Assembly: GCF_015645445.1 (NCBI RefSeq)
Contig: NZ_JADOGI010000016.1
Coordinates: 1 to 64,000, forward strand
Length of the DNA: 64,000 nt
Direction: 5' to 3'
Source of the DNA: Nonomuraea cypriaca
GTDB lineage: Bacteria; Actinomycetota; Actinomycetes; Streptosporangiales; Streptosporangiaceae
Shown here one piece after another: positions 51,029 through 60,134 of the stretch. The notes beneath the pieces are model-generated. The model did no database searches and was not told the DNA's origin. It worked only from the letters and a program-made list of their open reading frames with translations. Every line of letters begins with the position of its first letter. The first letter of the stretch is position 1. The position numbers were made by a program, and so were the translations under genes.

Positions 51029-52198
51029 GTGGACGTCAACGAGTTGGTGGCTGCCGATGAGGCGGCCGAGCTGCTTGGGGTGCAGCGGCGGACGATCTAT
51101 GCCTACGTCAGCCGCGGCCAGTTGGCCCGGCACGTGCTGCCGGGCAGCAGGCAGAGCTGGTTCGACCCGCGCGAGCTTGAGCAGCTCAAACGGGGAGACC
51201 GCGCGCAGCACCAGCCGCGCCGCACCGCGGCGAGCGAGCTGACGCACGTGACCTCCATCGTGGACGACCGGCTGCTCTATCAAGACCGGGACGCCATCGC
51301 GATGGCACGGCAGAACACCTTCGAAGGCACTGCGGAGTGGCTGTGGCGGCGGCACGAGGGGCCGGTGCCGCCGTGGCGGCCCTCACGCGCCCTTCAGGCG
51401 CACGCCGAGGTCGTGCCGCTGCCCGAGCTGTGCCTTCCAGTCGACCGGCTCAAGATCACTACCGCGTCGCTCGGCGCCGTGGACGCGCTCAGGTACGACC
51501 TGTCCCCTGCGGCGGTGCTCGCGGTGGGCCGATCCCTGCTGGCCTCCCTGGTCGGCGCGCTCCCGCCGCTGACGGACACGCCGCCCGCCGGCGACGGGAT
51601 CGCCGAGGCGCTGTGGCCGCGGCTGACCGCCGCCCCGGTCGGCGACCACGAGCGGCGGCTCCTCGACGCGGCGCTGATCGTGAGCGCCGACCACGGCCTG
51701 GCGCCGTCCACACGCGCGGCGCGGATCGCGGCCGCGACGGCCGCGGACCCGTACTCGGTTGTGCTGACCGGGATGAGCGTGGCCAGCGGGCTGGAGCACG
51801 GTGGGTCGTCACTCCGCGTCCACAGCCTGCTCAACGACATCGCGCACCGCGACCGGGTACACGTCGTCCTTTCCGAGCACCTGCGTACGGGCGCCGCGCT
51901 CCCCGGCTTCGGCCAGCCCCGATACACCGGGAAGGACCCGAGGGCCGCCTTCCTGCTCGAACTCGCGCTCGGCCGGGCCCCCGACGCCCAGCGGTCCGAC
52001 GTCGTCCGCTCGGTCGCGGACCTGGTGCGCCGGCGCAACGGCGAGCATCCCAACATCGAGTTCGCCCTCGGCGCCCTGTGCTTCCTGTACGACATGGTGA
52101 GCGGCGCGGGCGAGGCCATCTTCGTCCTGGCGAGGTCGGCGGGCTGGCTCGCGCACGCGATCGAGGAGTACGCGGAGAAGTCAGCCGCGCGTCGATGA
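51029..52198 (+). CDS. HTH-citrate synthase fusion protein
   Basis: 389 residues from GTG 51029, spaced correctly after GGGAGG; the ATG at 51023 touches the SD. Residues 1-60 form a MerR/excisionase-type helix-turn-helix (VAADEAAELLGVQRRTIYAY). The rest is a short citrate synthase: SADHGLAPSTRAAR, TGMSVASGLEHGGSS, GFGQPRYTGKDPRA and HPNIEFALGALCFL match the substrate-binding His and the CoA loop. Key active residues are recognisable, but the canonical loop GHRVY is GQPRY, so catalysis is in doubt. It may be a ligand-sensing regulator of the island. Confidence 0.85.
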   Translation: MDVNELVAADEAAELLGVQRRTIYAYVSRGQLARHVLPGSRQSWFDPRELEQLKRGDRAQHQPRRTAASELTHVTSIVDDRLLYQDRDAIAMARQNTFEGTAEWLWRRHEGPVPPWRPSRALQAHAEVVPLPELCLPVDRLKITTASLGAVDALRYDLSPAAVLAVGRSLLASLVGALPPLTDTPPAGDGIAEALWPRLTAAPVGDHERRLLDAALIVSADHGLAPSTRAARIAAATAADPYSVVLTGMSVASGLEHGGSSLRVHSLLNDIAHRDRVHVVLSEHLRTGAALPGFGQPRYTGKDPRAAFLLELALGRAPDAQRSDVVRSVADLVRRRNGEHPNIEFALGALCFLYDMVSGAGEAIFVLARSAGWLAHAIEEYAEKSAARR

Positions 52199-52274
52199 CC
52201 GCCGCGCCGACGCCTTGATCCCTATGAGAGCAATTCGGCACTGCGCGGTGTGACCTGGTGGTAGAACGCTCGGT

Positions 52275-52544
52275 GTGGCGGAGCGACGGGATCGGCTGAG
52301 GGCGCTGGGTGAGCTGCTGCGGCGGCTGCGCAAGGATGCGGGTCTGACCGGTAAGGATCTCGCTGAACGGGCGCAGGTGGCGCAGCCTTCGATCTCGCGG
52401 ATCGAGACGGGCCAGCTCCTGCCTACTCCCGAGACCGTTGAGGAACTGGACGGCTGCGGCCAAGACCCTGCTTTGCCTCACCGGACCGGGCTGCTGACAT
52501 GTGATCACGTAAGCCGGTGTCAATGTACCTACTGCTGTCCGTAG
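52275..52544 (+). pseudogene. Frameshifted XRE-family regulator
   Basis: From GTG 52275 the first 55 residues form a normal XRE helix-turn-helix (LRRLRKDAGLTGKDLAERAQ, SISRIETGQLLPTPETVE). After about 52440 the frame turns into unrelated, Cys-rich sequence, while another frame continues briefly as TAAAKTLLCLTGPGC-stop. A small indel has removed the effector part. Confidence 0.7.
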
Positions 52545-52665
52545 CACCCCCGCCGACGGCCCGCAATGTCATCCCGAGGGCAAGTGAACTCCTGCCAGAG
52601 GACTTCCCCGGACTATGAACGGGAAGCACCTCGACACCAGCCGCTATGGGCCTCTCGCTCATGTC

Positions 52666-53052
52666 TCATGCGATGGCGGCGATGTCACCGTCTTCGAAGT
52701 AGATCGACTGATGGAGCCTGCCACCGAGAGCAGTAACGTACCGCACGAGAATTTCCTGCCCAGAGATCTTGCCCTGCTCGATCTGTGAGACACGGCCTTT
52801 GGTGAGCCGCAGTCGCTGCGCGATGTCCTGCTGGGTCAGCCCGCGGCTACGGCGGATCTCAGCAAGGCGGTGCCCTTGTACTTTGGCGAGGAGTGCCTGC
52901 TTGCCCGCCTCCACGGCTTCCTCGCCGCCCGCACGTTCAACATGCTCAGCACGAATGTCCTTCCAGCGCGTGTATCCCGTCACGAAATGCCCTCCCCCTT
53001 GGCGTTTCATCAAATAGAGCTCATAGCGCTGCTTCTCGGGCTCTGGCCGCAT
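52666..53052 (-). CDS. XRE-family DNA-binding protein, HigA antitoxin-like
   Basis: 128 residues from ATG 53052 (AGGA five bases upstream); ATG 53010 would remove the first 14 residues. A helical KQALLAKVQGHRLAEIRRSR leads to the HTH GLTQQDIAQRLRLTKGRVSQ and a tail LVRYVTALGGRLHQSIYFED. This layout is that of HigA-type antitoxins, yet no RelE/HigB toxin gene is adjacent; upstream there is only the divergent HTH fragment. It is either an orphan antitoxin or a small regulator. Confidence 0.8.
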   Translation of the reverse strand: MRPEPEKQRYELYLMKRQGGGHFVTGYTRWKDIRAEHVERAGGEEAVEAGKQALLAKVQGHRLAEIRRSRGLTQQDIAQRLRLTKGRVSQIEQGKISGQEILVRYVTALGGRLHQSIYFEDGDIAAIA

Positions 53053-53143
53053 AGTTCCTGGCCCCCGATCGCCATTCGGCATGGCAACAGAAAAGCCTCA
53101 CGCCGTAGCCTGAAGTTGCCGAGCCTTCAGGAGGCGCAGGGCT

Positions 53144-53470
53144 GTGAACGATGAAACTACCATCGGGGCCAGGCTGCGGACACTGCGTCACTGGAGAGGG
53201 ATGACGCTCGTCGAACTGGCCGACCAGGCAGGCATGAGCAAGTTTCACCTGTTCAACATCGAGCGCGGGCTGAGCACCCTCGACCGGCGCTCCTACATCT
53301 CCGGACTCGCCTCGGCGCTGCGAGTATCTGAGACCGACCTCGTGGGCGGGCACATGGTGCCCGCCCACGGCCGCGGCTGCCCTGGCGGCGCCGCCCGCCC
53401 GCGCTCGCCGCCGTGGCCGCCGCGCACATCATCGCCCGGCTGTCGCCGGCTCGGATCCGTACCGTGTTGA
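53144..53470 (+). pseudogene. Truncated XRE-family HTH protein
   Basis: The first 70 residues form an XRE HTH (IGARLRTLRHWRGMTLVELA, GMSKFHLFNIERGLSTLDRR, LASALRVSETDLVGG). The frame then continues for 38 residues in low-complexity Pro/Arg sequence over the lasso-B2-like remnant, which is in another frame. The effector or partner region has been replaced. Confidence 0.65.
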
Positions 53471-53595
53471 CGTTCGCCAGCCGCGGCGCCGCGCCTGCCA
53501 CGGCCAAGGAGGCCAGAGGGGCGCGCGACGCCGTGCTCGCGGTCAGCCGCTACCACCCCACGATCGTCATCGCTCCGGCCACTCCGGCCCGATGA
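53386..53595 (+). pseudogene. Remnant of a lasso-peptide B2-like protein
   Basis: In a frame different from the overlapping HTH fragment the DNA encodes ALAAVAAAHIIARLSPARIR, TVLTFASRGAAPATAKEARG and ARDAVLAVS, matching the N-terminal part of lasso peptide biosynthesis B2 (transglutaminase-like protease) proteins. The expected continuation with the catalytic Cys region is absent and is replaced by unrelated residues. No start, precursor, cyclase or B1 gene is nearby. Confidence 0.55.
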
Positions 53596-53676
53596 TCCGC
53601 GAGATTCTCACTTTGAGGCGACCGCTCTGGCCACCGGGCCTCGCCCGAGTGCTGCGAGAAGTTCGAGGGCGACCCG

Positions 53677-54834
53677 TCAGCGACACCGGCGGGCGTTGAG
53701 ACGGGCGGCCTGGCGCGTCAGGTGGTCGCGCTCGGCGAGGTTGGGTGCCTTTCTGGCCGCCTCGGCGTACAGCCGTGCCGCCGTCACCATGTCGCCGTCG
53801 CGCTCGTGGAGGTACGCCGCCACCGCGGCGTGGCGGGGCAGTGAGTCGTCCAGCGCCGCGAGCGCCGCCAGCCCGGCGCGCGGTCCGTCGGCCTCGCCGA
53901 CGGCCACCGCGCGGTTGAGCCGCACGACCGGGCTGTCGGTCAGGCGCACGAGCTCGTCGTACCACTCGACGATCTGCACCCAGTCGGTCTCCTCGGCGGT
54001 GGGCGCGTCAGCGTGGAGTGCCGCGATGGCGGCCTGGGCCTGGAATTCGCCCAGCCGGTCGCGGGCGAGGGCCGCCTGCAGGACCTCGACGCCCTCGGCG
54101 ATCAACTTGGTGTCCCATCGGCCGCGGTCCTGCTCGGCGAGCGGCACCAGGCTGCCGTCGGGCGCGGTCCGAGCGGCGCGCCGGGCGTGGTGGAGCAGCA
54201 TGAGGGCGAGCAGCCCCGCCACCTCGGGGAGGTCGATCGCGGCCGCGAGCTGCCGGGTGAGCCGGATGGCCTCGGCGGCGAGGTCGACGTCGCCGGAGTA
54301 GCCCTCGTTGAAGACCAGGTAGAGGACGCGCAGCACGGTGGCGACGTCGCCGGGCTGGTCGAACCGCACGCCGGAGACGGTGCGCTTGGCCCGGCTGATG
54401 CGCTGCGCCATGGTCGCCTCGGGCACCAGGTAGGCCTGGGCGATCTGGCGGGTGGTCAGCCCTCCGACGGCACGCAGCGTGAGCGCGACCGCGGACGACG
54501 GCGTCAGCGACGGATGGGCGCACAGGAAGTAGAGCTGGAGCGTGTCGTCTGCCGCGGGCGCGGGCCCGGGCGCCGGCTCCTCGTCGACGAGGTCCTCACG
54601 CCGGCGGCGGGCGGCGTCCGCCCGGGTCGCGTCGAGGAACTTGCGCCAGGCCACGGTGACCAGCCAGCCCTTCGGGTCGCGCGGCGGGTCGGCCGGCCAG
54701 ACGCGGACCGCCTCGACCAGCGCGTCCTGCACGGCGTCCTCGGCCGCCGCGAAGTCGGCTCCGCGGCGGACGAGGATCCCGAGCACGCTCGGCGTGAGGC
54801 TCCGGAGCAGGACCTCGTTCTCTTGAGAGGTCAT
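53677..54834 (-). CDS. ECF sigma factor with C-terminal SnoaL/TPR-like extension (ECF42-like)
   Basis: 385 residues from ATG 54834. Region 2 (AAEDAVQDALVEAVRVWPAD) and region 4 (LTTRQIAQAYLVPEATMAQR) are standard ECF. A 200-residue helical extension (FNEGYSGDVDLAAEAIRLTR ... AARLNARRCR) is the DUF6596-type domain of ECF42 sigma factors. These are typically co-encoded with a YciI/DGPF protein, exactly as here, where the two overlap by four bases. No anti-sigma factor gene is present. Confidence 0.9.
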   Translation of the reverse strand: MTSQENEVLLRSLTPSVLGILVRRGADFAAAEDAVQDALVEAVRVWPADPPRDPKGWLVTVAWRKFLDATRADAARRRREDLVDEEPAPGPAPAADDTLQLYFLCAHPSLTPSSAVALTLRAVGGLTTRQIAQAYLVPEATMAQRISRAKRTVSGVRFDQPGDVATVLRVLYLVFNEGYSGDVDLAAEAIRLTRQLAAAIDLPEVAGLLALMLLHHARRAARTAPDGSLVPLAEQDRGRWDTKLIAEGVEVLQAALARDRLGEFQAQAAIAALHADAPTAEETDWVQIVEWYDELVRLTDSPVVRLNRAVAVGEADGPRAGLAALAALDDSLPRHAAVAAYLHERDGDMVTAARLYAEAARKAPNLAERDHLTRQAARLNARRCR

Positions 54835-55238
54835 TCCGTGATGGTGGGCGGCTCGGCCAGGAACGGGCGCACCTCGAGCCACTCGTGGATCGTCTCCCCG
54901 CCCGCTCCAGGGGCGGCCGACAGCTCCCCGGCCAGCTCGATGGCGCGCTCGTAGCTGTCGACGTCGATCACCATCCAGCCGGCGATGAGGTCCTTGGTCT
55001 CGGCGAACGGGCCGTCGGTGACCGGCGGGCGCCCCTCGCCGTCGTACCGGACGAACGTCCCCTCGGAGGCGAGCGCCTGACTGTCGACGAACTCGCCGGT
55101 CCCCTCGAGCCGGGCCGCGAAGTCGCGCATGTACTGCACGTGCGCCGAGATCTCCTCCGGCGTCCACTGGTCCATGGGCACGTCGTTGACCGCAGCCGGA
55201 GCGCCGCGGTAGTGCTTGAGCAGCAAGTACTTGGCCAT
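54831..55238 (-). CDS. YciI/DGPF-domain protein
   Basis: 135 residues from ATG 55238 (AGGAG upstream). The DGPF signature is VTDGPFAETKDLIAGWMVID, with the ferredoxin-like YciI fold around MAKYLLLKHYRG. Members are obligate genomic partners of ECF42 sigma factors and may transmit the signal. The ATGA overlap with the sigma gene supports co-translation. Confidence 0.9.
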   Translation of the reverse strand: MAKYLLLKHYRGAPAAVNDVPMDQWTPEEISAHVQYMRDFAARLEGTGEFVDSQALASEGTFVRYDGEGRPPVTDGPFAETKDLIAGWMVIDVDSYERAIELAGELSAAPGAGGETIHEWLEVRPFLAEPPTITE

Positions 55239-55378
55239 CGTGTTTCTCCTCGGTGCTGGTGCGACCCATTTTGGTCGCATTCACCCCAGGGACGGAGCCA
55301 GTCACGGGTTCTCGACATCGCCGTCCAAATTTTTTTGGCTCTCGTAGCTGAGCTGACGGAGAAAGTACTTGACGATGT

Positions 55379-55399
55379 GGAAAGTAGAAAGTACTTTCC
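55379..55399. promoter_or_regulatory. Palindromic operator upstream of the membrane/MarR-like pair
   Basis: GGAAAGTA and TACTTTCC flank GAAAG, and GAAAGTACTTTC within it is a perfect 12-bp palindrome. GAGAAAGTACTT at about 55360 is a further half-site. It lies 30 bp before the ATG of the membrane gene and is the probable binding site of the winged-helix regulator. Confidence 0.7.
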
Positions 55400-55426
55400 A
55401 AAAAGGAAACCAAGTAGGAGGTCGTC

Positions 55427-55912
55427 ATGCACATCACTCCCGAAGACGCCGCGCGGTCGCTGGCGGAGATTCGCCAGACGCAGCACAGAGCGCTTCGATC
55501 CGCGCCGCCGCTGTTCCCCTCGTGGTATCTGGTGGCGGTCTGGACCTTCGTCGCGGGCATACAACTCGTCACCGAGGTCACGCCACCGTGGGTGCTGTGG
55601 ATCGGCGTCCCCGTGCTCGCGATCGGTCTCGCGGTCGCCGTCGTCAAGTTCACCAACGACATTCGGCACCAAAGCCTGCGCCCGCACGCCTCCGTGATGG
55701 ATCCGTGGTCATGGGTGGGCCTGGCCGGCTGGATCGTCGTCACCACTCTCGGGAGCATCATGCTGACCTTCGGTCTGCAGTCTCTGGAGGTCGACCATCC
55801 TCGGACGATCATGGGTGCCATCATGGTCGCGGTCGTGGCGGCCAGCGCGCCTCTCCTGACCCGCTGGATGTCCAGGCGGACCGCTCGCCGGGCGGCGACG
55901 AGCGACCGATGA
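55427..55912 (+). CDS. Small polytopic membrane protein
   Basis: 161 residues preceded by AGGAGG. Four membrane helices (about 33-52, 55-75, 95-120, 128-146) with a cytoplasmic N-terminus (TPEDAARSLAEIRQTQHRAL) and a basic tail. The start resembles actinobacterial proteins paired with winged-helix regulators. No family function is known. Its stop overlaps the regulator start (ATGA). Confidence 0.8.
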   Translation: MHITPEDAARSLAEIRQTQHRALRSAPPLFPSWYLVAVWTFVAGIQLVTEVTPPWVLWIGVPVLAIGLAVAVVKFTNDIRHQSLRPHASVMDPWSWVGLAGWIVVTTLGSIMLTFGLQSLEVDHPRTIMGAIMVAVVAASAPLLTRWMSRRTARRAATSDR

Positions 55913-56217
55913 CCCCGCGACTCGATCCGATCATCCACGCGCCGACGAGACTGCAGATCGTCTCCCTGCTCGCCGCCGCCGAGGAGGCCGAGTTCGCCTT
56001 CGTACGCGACAACCTGGACATCAGCGACTCGGTGCTCTCCAAGCACGCCGGCGCCCTGGAGGCGGCCGGATACGTGAAGATCCGCAAAGGGTACGTGGGC
56101 AAGCGCCCGAGAACGTGGTTCAGCCTGACGAGCGAGGGCCGCCGGGCCTACCGGAACCACGTGGCCGCGCTCCAGGCCATCATCGCCCAGTCCGGCCTCT
56201 CCGTCCTGCCCAACTGA
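55909..56217 (+). CDS. Winged-helix transcriptional regulator (MarR/ArsR-like)
   Basis: 102 residues. One winged-helix domain covers most of the protein: IIHAPTRLQIVSLLAAAEEA, NLDISDSVLSKHAGALEAAG, then the wing KIRKGYVGKRPRTWFSLTSE. It is the HTH_27-type family seen downstream of small membrane protein genes. It probably represses this two-gene operon through the palindrome at 55379. Confidence 0.88.
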   Translation: MTPRLDPIIHAPTRLQIVSLLAAAEEAEFAFVRDNLDISDSVLSKHAGALEAAGYVKIRKGYVGKRPRTWFSLTSEGRRAYRNHVAALQAIIAQSGLSVLPN

Positions 56218-56350
56218 CTGTTGTCCGGCCGCCATTGATCACGTTTTAATGACGATGAGTTTAGGCGGCTGTCGGCCCAGGGATGGGAAAGCGTATTCAA
56301 GGAAAGCGCGCCTGCACGGTCGTGGGAATAAGTGACGGCTTGGAGCCCAG

Positions 56351-57895
56351 ATGTATGACGAACCGGCACCGCCACCCTCCCCCGCCGCGCGCGCCTGGAG
56401 CCTGTTACGACAGGTGGGGACGCTCTTTCACCGGCGCTTGGTGGTGATCGTCGTTGTCGTCGCCCTCCTGATATCCACTGTGGTACTCGTGAGTTACACC
56501 CAGGAGTGGTGGCCCTGGGCCGGCTGTGAGACAACGAGCGCGGACGTCGTCGCCATCGAAGGCGAATGCGTCGGCCTGATGGACCCAGCCGACGGGACGA
56601 TGGTCCTGGGCGAGCAGTATCGCAAGATCCTGGAGGTCATCGCCGCGGAAAACCGCACGGTCACCGAGGGCGAGGACTACAGCACGATCGCGCTCTTGGC
56701 CCCGATGGGGGCAGGCCCGCGGGGACTGGTCGGCGAGCGCGCCCTCCACCAGCTCGAGGGAGCGTTCATCGGCCAGTACCGCGCCAACCGTTCTGAGACG
56801 TTCCCCAAGATCCGGCTCCTGCTGGCCAACACCGGTCACGACGGCTCGAAGTGGCGGACGACGGTGCAGGCGGTGCGGAAGAACGCCGCGACGGGTGCGA
56901 CGGCCAGCCCCGGACAGATCGTCGCGGTCACCGGAATGGGCCCGAGCCAGCAGGAAAGCATCGACGCCGCACGTGCCTTGGCCAAGGATCCCGGAATCCC
57001 GATGGTCGCCGATTTCATCACCGCGGCCGGGTTCAACACCACCGGTGAGATCGACGACGGCGGACCCATTCCTGGCCTCACCAGCACCGCGGTCAGCACC
57101 TCGGCCCAGCTGAAGGCCATCGCAGAAGAGTTCAAGAAGGAGAAGGTCGGGGGGGACGCGGCCCTGATGTGGGCTGACGTGACCCCGCAGGGAACAAAGG
57201 ACCTTTACGCCAGCTCGCTGAAGGACGCCTTCCTCGATCCGAAGCTCGGGCTCAAGCCGTATGTCGACAGGTCCGGGCTCAGTTTTCCCTTCGACCCGCG
57301 TGGCGGTCCCTCGCTCCTGCGGACCATCAGCGACACGATCTGCGGGGCGAAGATCGACATGATCTTCTACGCCGGTCGGCAGGCGTTCATGCCCACCTTC
57401 CTCAAGCTGCTGCGGAGCCGGCCCTGCCGATCCACGACCATCACCGTGGTCACCGGCGACGACGCCCAGGACCAGAATCCGAACGATCCCTCGCTGCACG
57501 ACCCGGAAGCGCCTATCAAGGTGCTGTACGTGCCGCTCGCCGATCCCAAGCGGCTCGACCACGAGGACAATCCGGACCGCCAGCTCTACCGCGAATTCCG
57601 TGACGAGTTCGTGGCGCCACACCATGGGGTGACCTTCCCCGCGGCGCATCTCGGCACCGGGTTGGCGATCTTGTCGTATGACGCGGTGACCGCCGCGTCC
57701 ACCGCGGTTCAGAAGGCCGCCATCGGCGTGGACGCGTCCCAGCTCACCCTGCCCTCCGCCGCGGCGGTGCGCGGGCAGCTCTACCTGTTCACCGGCACCA
57801 ACGTCATCCGCGGCGCCAGCGGCGCCTTCACCCTCGACTCCACGACCGGGGAGCGGGTGAACGTCACCATGCCCACCCCCGTGACTATCCCGTGA
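56351..57895 (+). CDS. Membrane-anchored type-I periplasmic-binding-protein-like receptor
   Basis: 514 residues. A short Pro-rich cytoplasmic start and one membrane helix (about 31-48, [20 protein letters not shown]) precede a long external domain of binding-protein fold: [15 protein letters not shown], a ligand-loop [20 protein letters not shown], and [17 protein letters not shown] near the end. It resembles branched-chain-amino-acid (Leu/Ile/Val) receptors but lacks a lipobox and transporter genes, so it looks like a sensor. It converges on the FHA kinase gene with an 11-bp overlap. Confidence 0.75.
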   Translation: MYDEPAPPPSPAARAWSLLRQVGTLFHRRLVVIVVVVALLISTVVLVSYTQEWWPWAGCETTSADVVAIEGECVGLMDPADGTMVLGEQYRKILEVIAAENRTVTEGEDYSTIALLAPMGAGPRGLVGERALHQLEGAFIGQYRANRSETFPKIRLLLANTGHDGSKWRTTVQAVRKNAATGATASPGQIVAVTGMGPSQQESIDAARALAKDPGIPMVADFITAAGFNTTGEIDDGGPIPGLTSTAVSTSAQLKAIAEEFKKEKVGGDAALMWADVTPQGTKDLYASSLKDAFLDPKLGLKPYVDRSGLSFPFDPRGGPSLLRTISDTICGAKIDMIFYAGRQAFMPTFLKLLRSRPCRSTTITVVTGDDAQDQNPNDPSLHDPEAPIKVLYVPLADPKRLDHEDNPDRQLYREFRDEFVAPHHGVTFPAAHLGTGLAILSYDAVTAASTAVQKAAIGVDASQLTLPSAAAVRGQLYLFTGTNVIRGASGAFTLDSTTGERVNVTMPTPVTIP

Positions 57896-59075
57896 CCACG
57901 ACGACCACCGTCAGCGCCACAGCCGCCATGAGGAAGAGCAGCAGCCACCAGCGCGTGGCGGACAGTCGGGGGAGCCGTACGCGCTCCAACTCCCCCGCCT
58001 CGGTGAGGCGGAGCACCGCCGTACCGATCGTGAACCGATCACCCGGTCGCAGGGTCGCGTAGAGAACAGGGCGGCCGTCGATGAACGTCCCCAGGCCGCT
58101 GCTGTGGTCATGCAGCCGGTAGCCTGCGCTCACCTTGCGGACGGTGGCGTGCGCCGGGGCGATCCCCTCCCCGGGGATCACGATGTCGGCCGCGGGCCCG
58201 CTGCCCAGCGTGGTGGTGTCCTTCAGCGTTCCGAGGGCGGCCGGCAAGATCCGGGTATGTGGCACCGTCGCCTGCGCGGTTTCCGACTGATGTCCCACGA
58301 GGCGGCCGAGCAGTTCCATGGTGGTGGGCCGCCACGCCGGATTCTTGGCGAGGCATTCGGCGAGCAGTGAACGCAGCGGCTCTGATATCACTCCCACGTC
58401 GGGGGTCTCGGTCAGGACGCGGTTGATGATGACGGCCACGTTGCTCCCCGCGAACAACACCCTGCCGGTGGCGGCGAAATACACCGTGCCTGCCCACGCG
58501 TGCACGTCGGCGGGGGGACCCACTTCGGCGTCGAACCCTCCGACCTGCTCCGGTGCGAGATAGCCGGGGGTTCCCACGGTCGTGGTGCTCGCGGCGGTCG
58601 CCTCCAAGGCCCGTGCGACTCCGAAGTCCACGACACGTGGTCCGTCCGGCCCGATGATGACGTTGGCGGGCTTGAGATCCCGGTGGATGACTCCCACGCC
58701 ATGGATCGCCGCCAATGCGGTGGCCGTATAGGTCGCCAGGCGCTCAAGCGCGGACCCCGACAGCGGCCCGTGCTTGTCGACGAGCTCCTGCAGGGACGGG
58801 CCCTCCACGTATTCGCTCACGATGTACGGCTGGTCGCGGTCGATGTCGGCGTCGATGATCATCGCCGTGTACGCCCTGGGCACCCGCGACGCGATGGCCA
58901 CCTCGTCCGCGAACCGCCTGCGCGCTCTCGGGTCGGCTGCCCCCTGCGCGTGGATCACCTTGATCGCGACCCGGCCCGCCTCGCCCTGCGCGAGGTAGAC
59001 CGTACCCTGACCGCCGGCACCCAGGCGGCCGAGCACCTCGTAGGGCCCGATGCGCCGTGGCTCGCCGGTGTTCAT
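57885..59075 (-). CDS. Ser/Thr kinase with FHA domain and membrane helix
   Basis: 396 residues. The kinase domain (about 10-262) has [26 protein letters not shown] and APEQ. A FHA-like module follows (about 285-365, [26 protein letters not shown]), then a C-terminal membrane helix (about 373-393). The FHA domain could read phosphothreonines made by this or the neighbouring kinase. It is the last gene of the minus-strand signalling operon and starts directly at the preceding stop. Confidence 0.88.
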   Translation of the reverse strand: MNTGEPRRIGPYEVLGRLGAGGQGTVYLAQGEAGRVAIKVIHAQGAADPRARRRFADEVAIASRVPRAYTAMIIDADIDRDQPYIVSEYVEGPSLQELVDKHGPLSGSALERLATYTATALAAIHGVGVIHRDLKPANVIIGPDGPRVVDFGVARALEATAASTTTVGTPGYLAPEQVGGFDAEVGPPADVHAWAGTVYFAATGRVLFAGSNVAVIINRVLTETPDVGVISEPLRSLLAECLAKNPAWRPTTMELLGRLVGHQSETAQATVPHTRILPAALGTLKDTTTLGSGPAADIVIPGEGIAPAHATVRKVSAGYRLHDHSSGLGTFIDGRPVLYATLRPGDRFTIGTAVLRLTEAGELERVRLPRLSATRWWLLLFLMAAVALTVVVVVTG

Positions 59076-60113
59076 TCAGACTCCCAACGTGACCGCGACG
59101 ACGACGGCGATCGCCGCCAGGACGACGATCAGCACCACGATTCCCCCGTGCCGGGCACGCGAGCCGTCCCCGACCGCGGACTTCCCCCGCCGCCACGCCT
59201 CGCGTAGGTTGGAGTCGGTCTCGACGTAGATGCGTTCGGGAGTGACGAGCCACCGCCACGACTCGCCCGCCGCCCGCCATCGCTCGGTGTCCACCGATTC
59301 CGGCGCACCGTCCAGACACTGCCTTATCAGGCGGCGATGCCGCAATGGCAGGACCCTGGCGAGCGCGGCCTCGTCGAGCGACCACGCCTCGGCGCTCTCC
59401 TGGAGGCACCGCACGACGGCCCAGGCGAACTTGTAATAGTCCGACTCCGGGGTGAATCCCCCTTCACGCGGGAGTTTCCACTGCTCGGGATCGACCTCGG
59501 GCAAGGCGCCGGGGCCTCCGACCGGCAGGCAGGAGTCGCAGTCCAGCAGGTATACCGCGGGCGCCGGGTCGACGGTGAAGACGGCGTTGCGCAGTTGCAG
59601 ATCGCCCACCACATAACCCTGCTCGTGCAGCCACTGCACCGTGGCGAGCAACTGGCCGAGGACGGCCAGCTTGTAGGGCGGCTCATAGTAGCGCGTACCG
59701 TAGTGGTCGCGAAGGGCGCTCACCCGTTCGGGCGACCGAGTGAGCTCATCCAGGTGTCGCGGCATCAGGCGGGTGCGGAGCTCGACGAACATCTGCTCGG
59801 GAGCGGGCCTGATCAAGATGCCGGTGACCCGGTCGTGCCGGACCACCGCGACCGGCCACGCACAGCGCCGATCGAGTGTCGCGCGGTCCTGCCGGGGAAG
59901 TTCACGCCGCCAGCGCACCATGGCGAGCAGGGCGTCCTCGTCCAGCCCCGTCAGCGTCTCCTCGTCGTACCGTTTGAAAAGAAACCGGCCAGGGACGCCG
60001 CTGACCTCGCACGGCGCCAGGCTGCGAGCCTGACCGCCCGGGCGCAGGTGGTAGACGTCGGCGTCCGCGGGGGACGTCAGATCCGCTTCCTCGACCACAT
60101 CTGGGGGATTCAT
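59076..60113 (-). CDS. Atypical protein kinase-like protein with C-terminal membrane helix
   Basis: 345 residues. The fold is kinase-like but the motifs are non-classical: a nucleotide Lys in RFLFKRYDE, a catalytic loop VVGDLQLRNAVF in place of HRD-x-K-x-N, and a metal loop LLDCDSCLPV in place of DFG. These GDxxxxN and DCDS patterns are those of kinases in TerY-P triads. A helix at about 325-343 anchors it. Located between a PP2C and an FHA kinase, it is likely a signalling kinase. Confidence 0.72.
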   Translation of the reverse strand: MNPPDVVEEADLTSPADADVYHLRPGGQARSLAPCEVSGVPGRFLFKRYDEETLTGLDEDALLAMVRWRRELPRQDRATLDRRCAWPVAVVRHDRVTGILIRPAPEQMFVELRTRLMPRHLDELTRSPERVSALRDHYGTRYYEPPYKLAVLGQLLATVQWLHEQGYVVGDLQLRNAVFTVDPAPAVYLLDCDSCLPVGGPGALPEVDPEQWKLPREGGFTPESDYYKFAWAVVRCLQESAEAWSLDEAALARVLPLRHRRLIRQCLDGAPESVDTERWRAAGESWRWLVTPERIYVETDSNLREAWRRGKSAVGDGSRARHGGIVVLIVVLAAIAVVVAVTLGV

Positions 60114-60134
60114 ACTTCTGCCGCCGCACTCCTG

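Noticed and set aside
52666-53052. Complete HigBA toxin-antitoxin module
   Set aside because: The HTH protein looks HigA-like but no toxin frame with RelE/HigB features lies on either side.
53386-53595. An active lasso-peptide biosynthetic cluster
   Set aside because: Only an N-terminal B2-like fragment exists; precursor, cyclase, B1 and transporter genes are absent.
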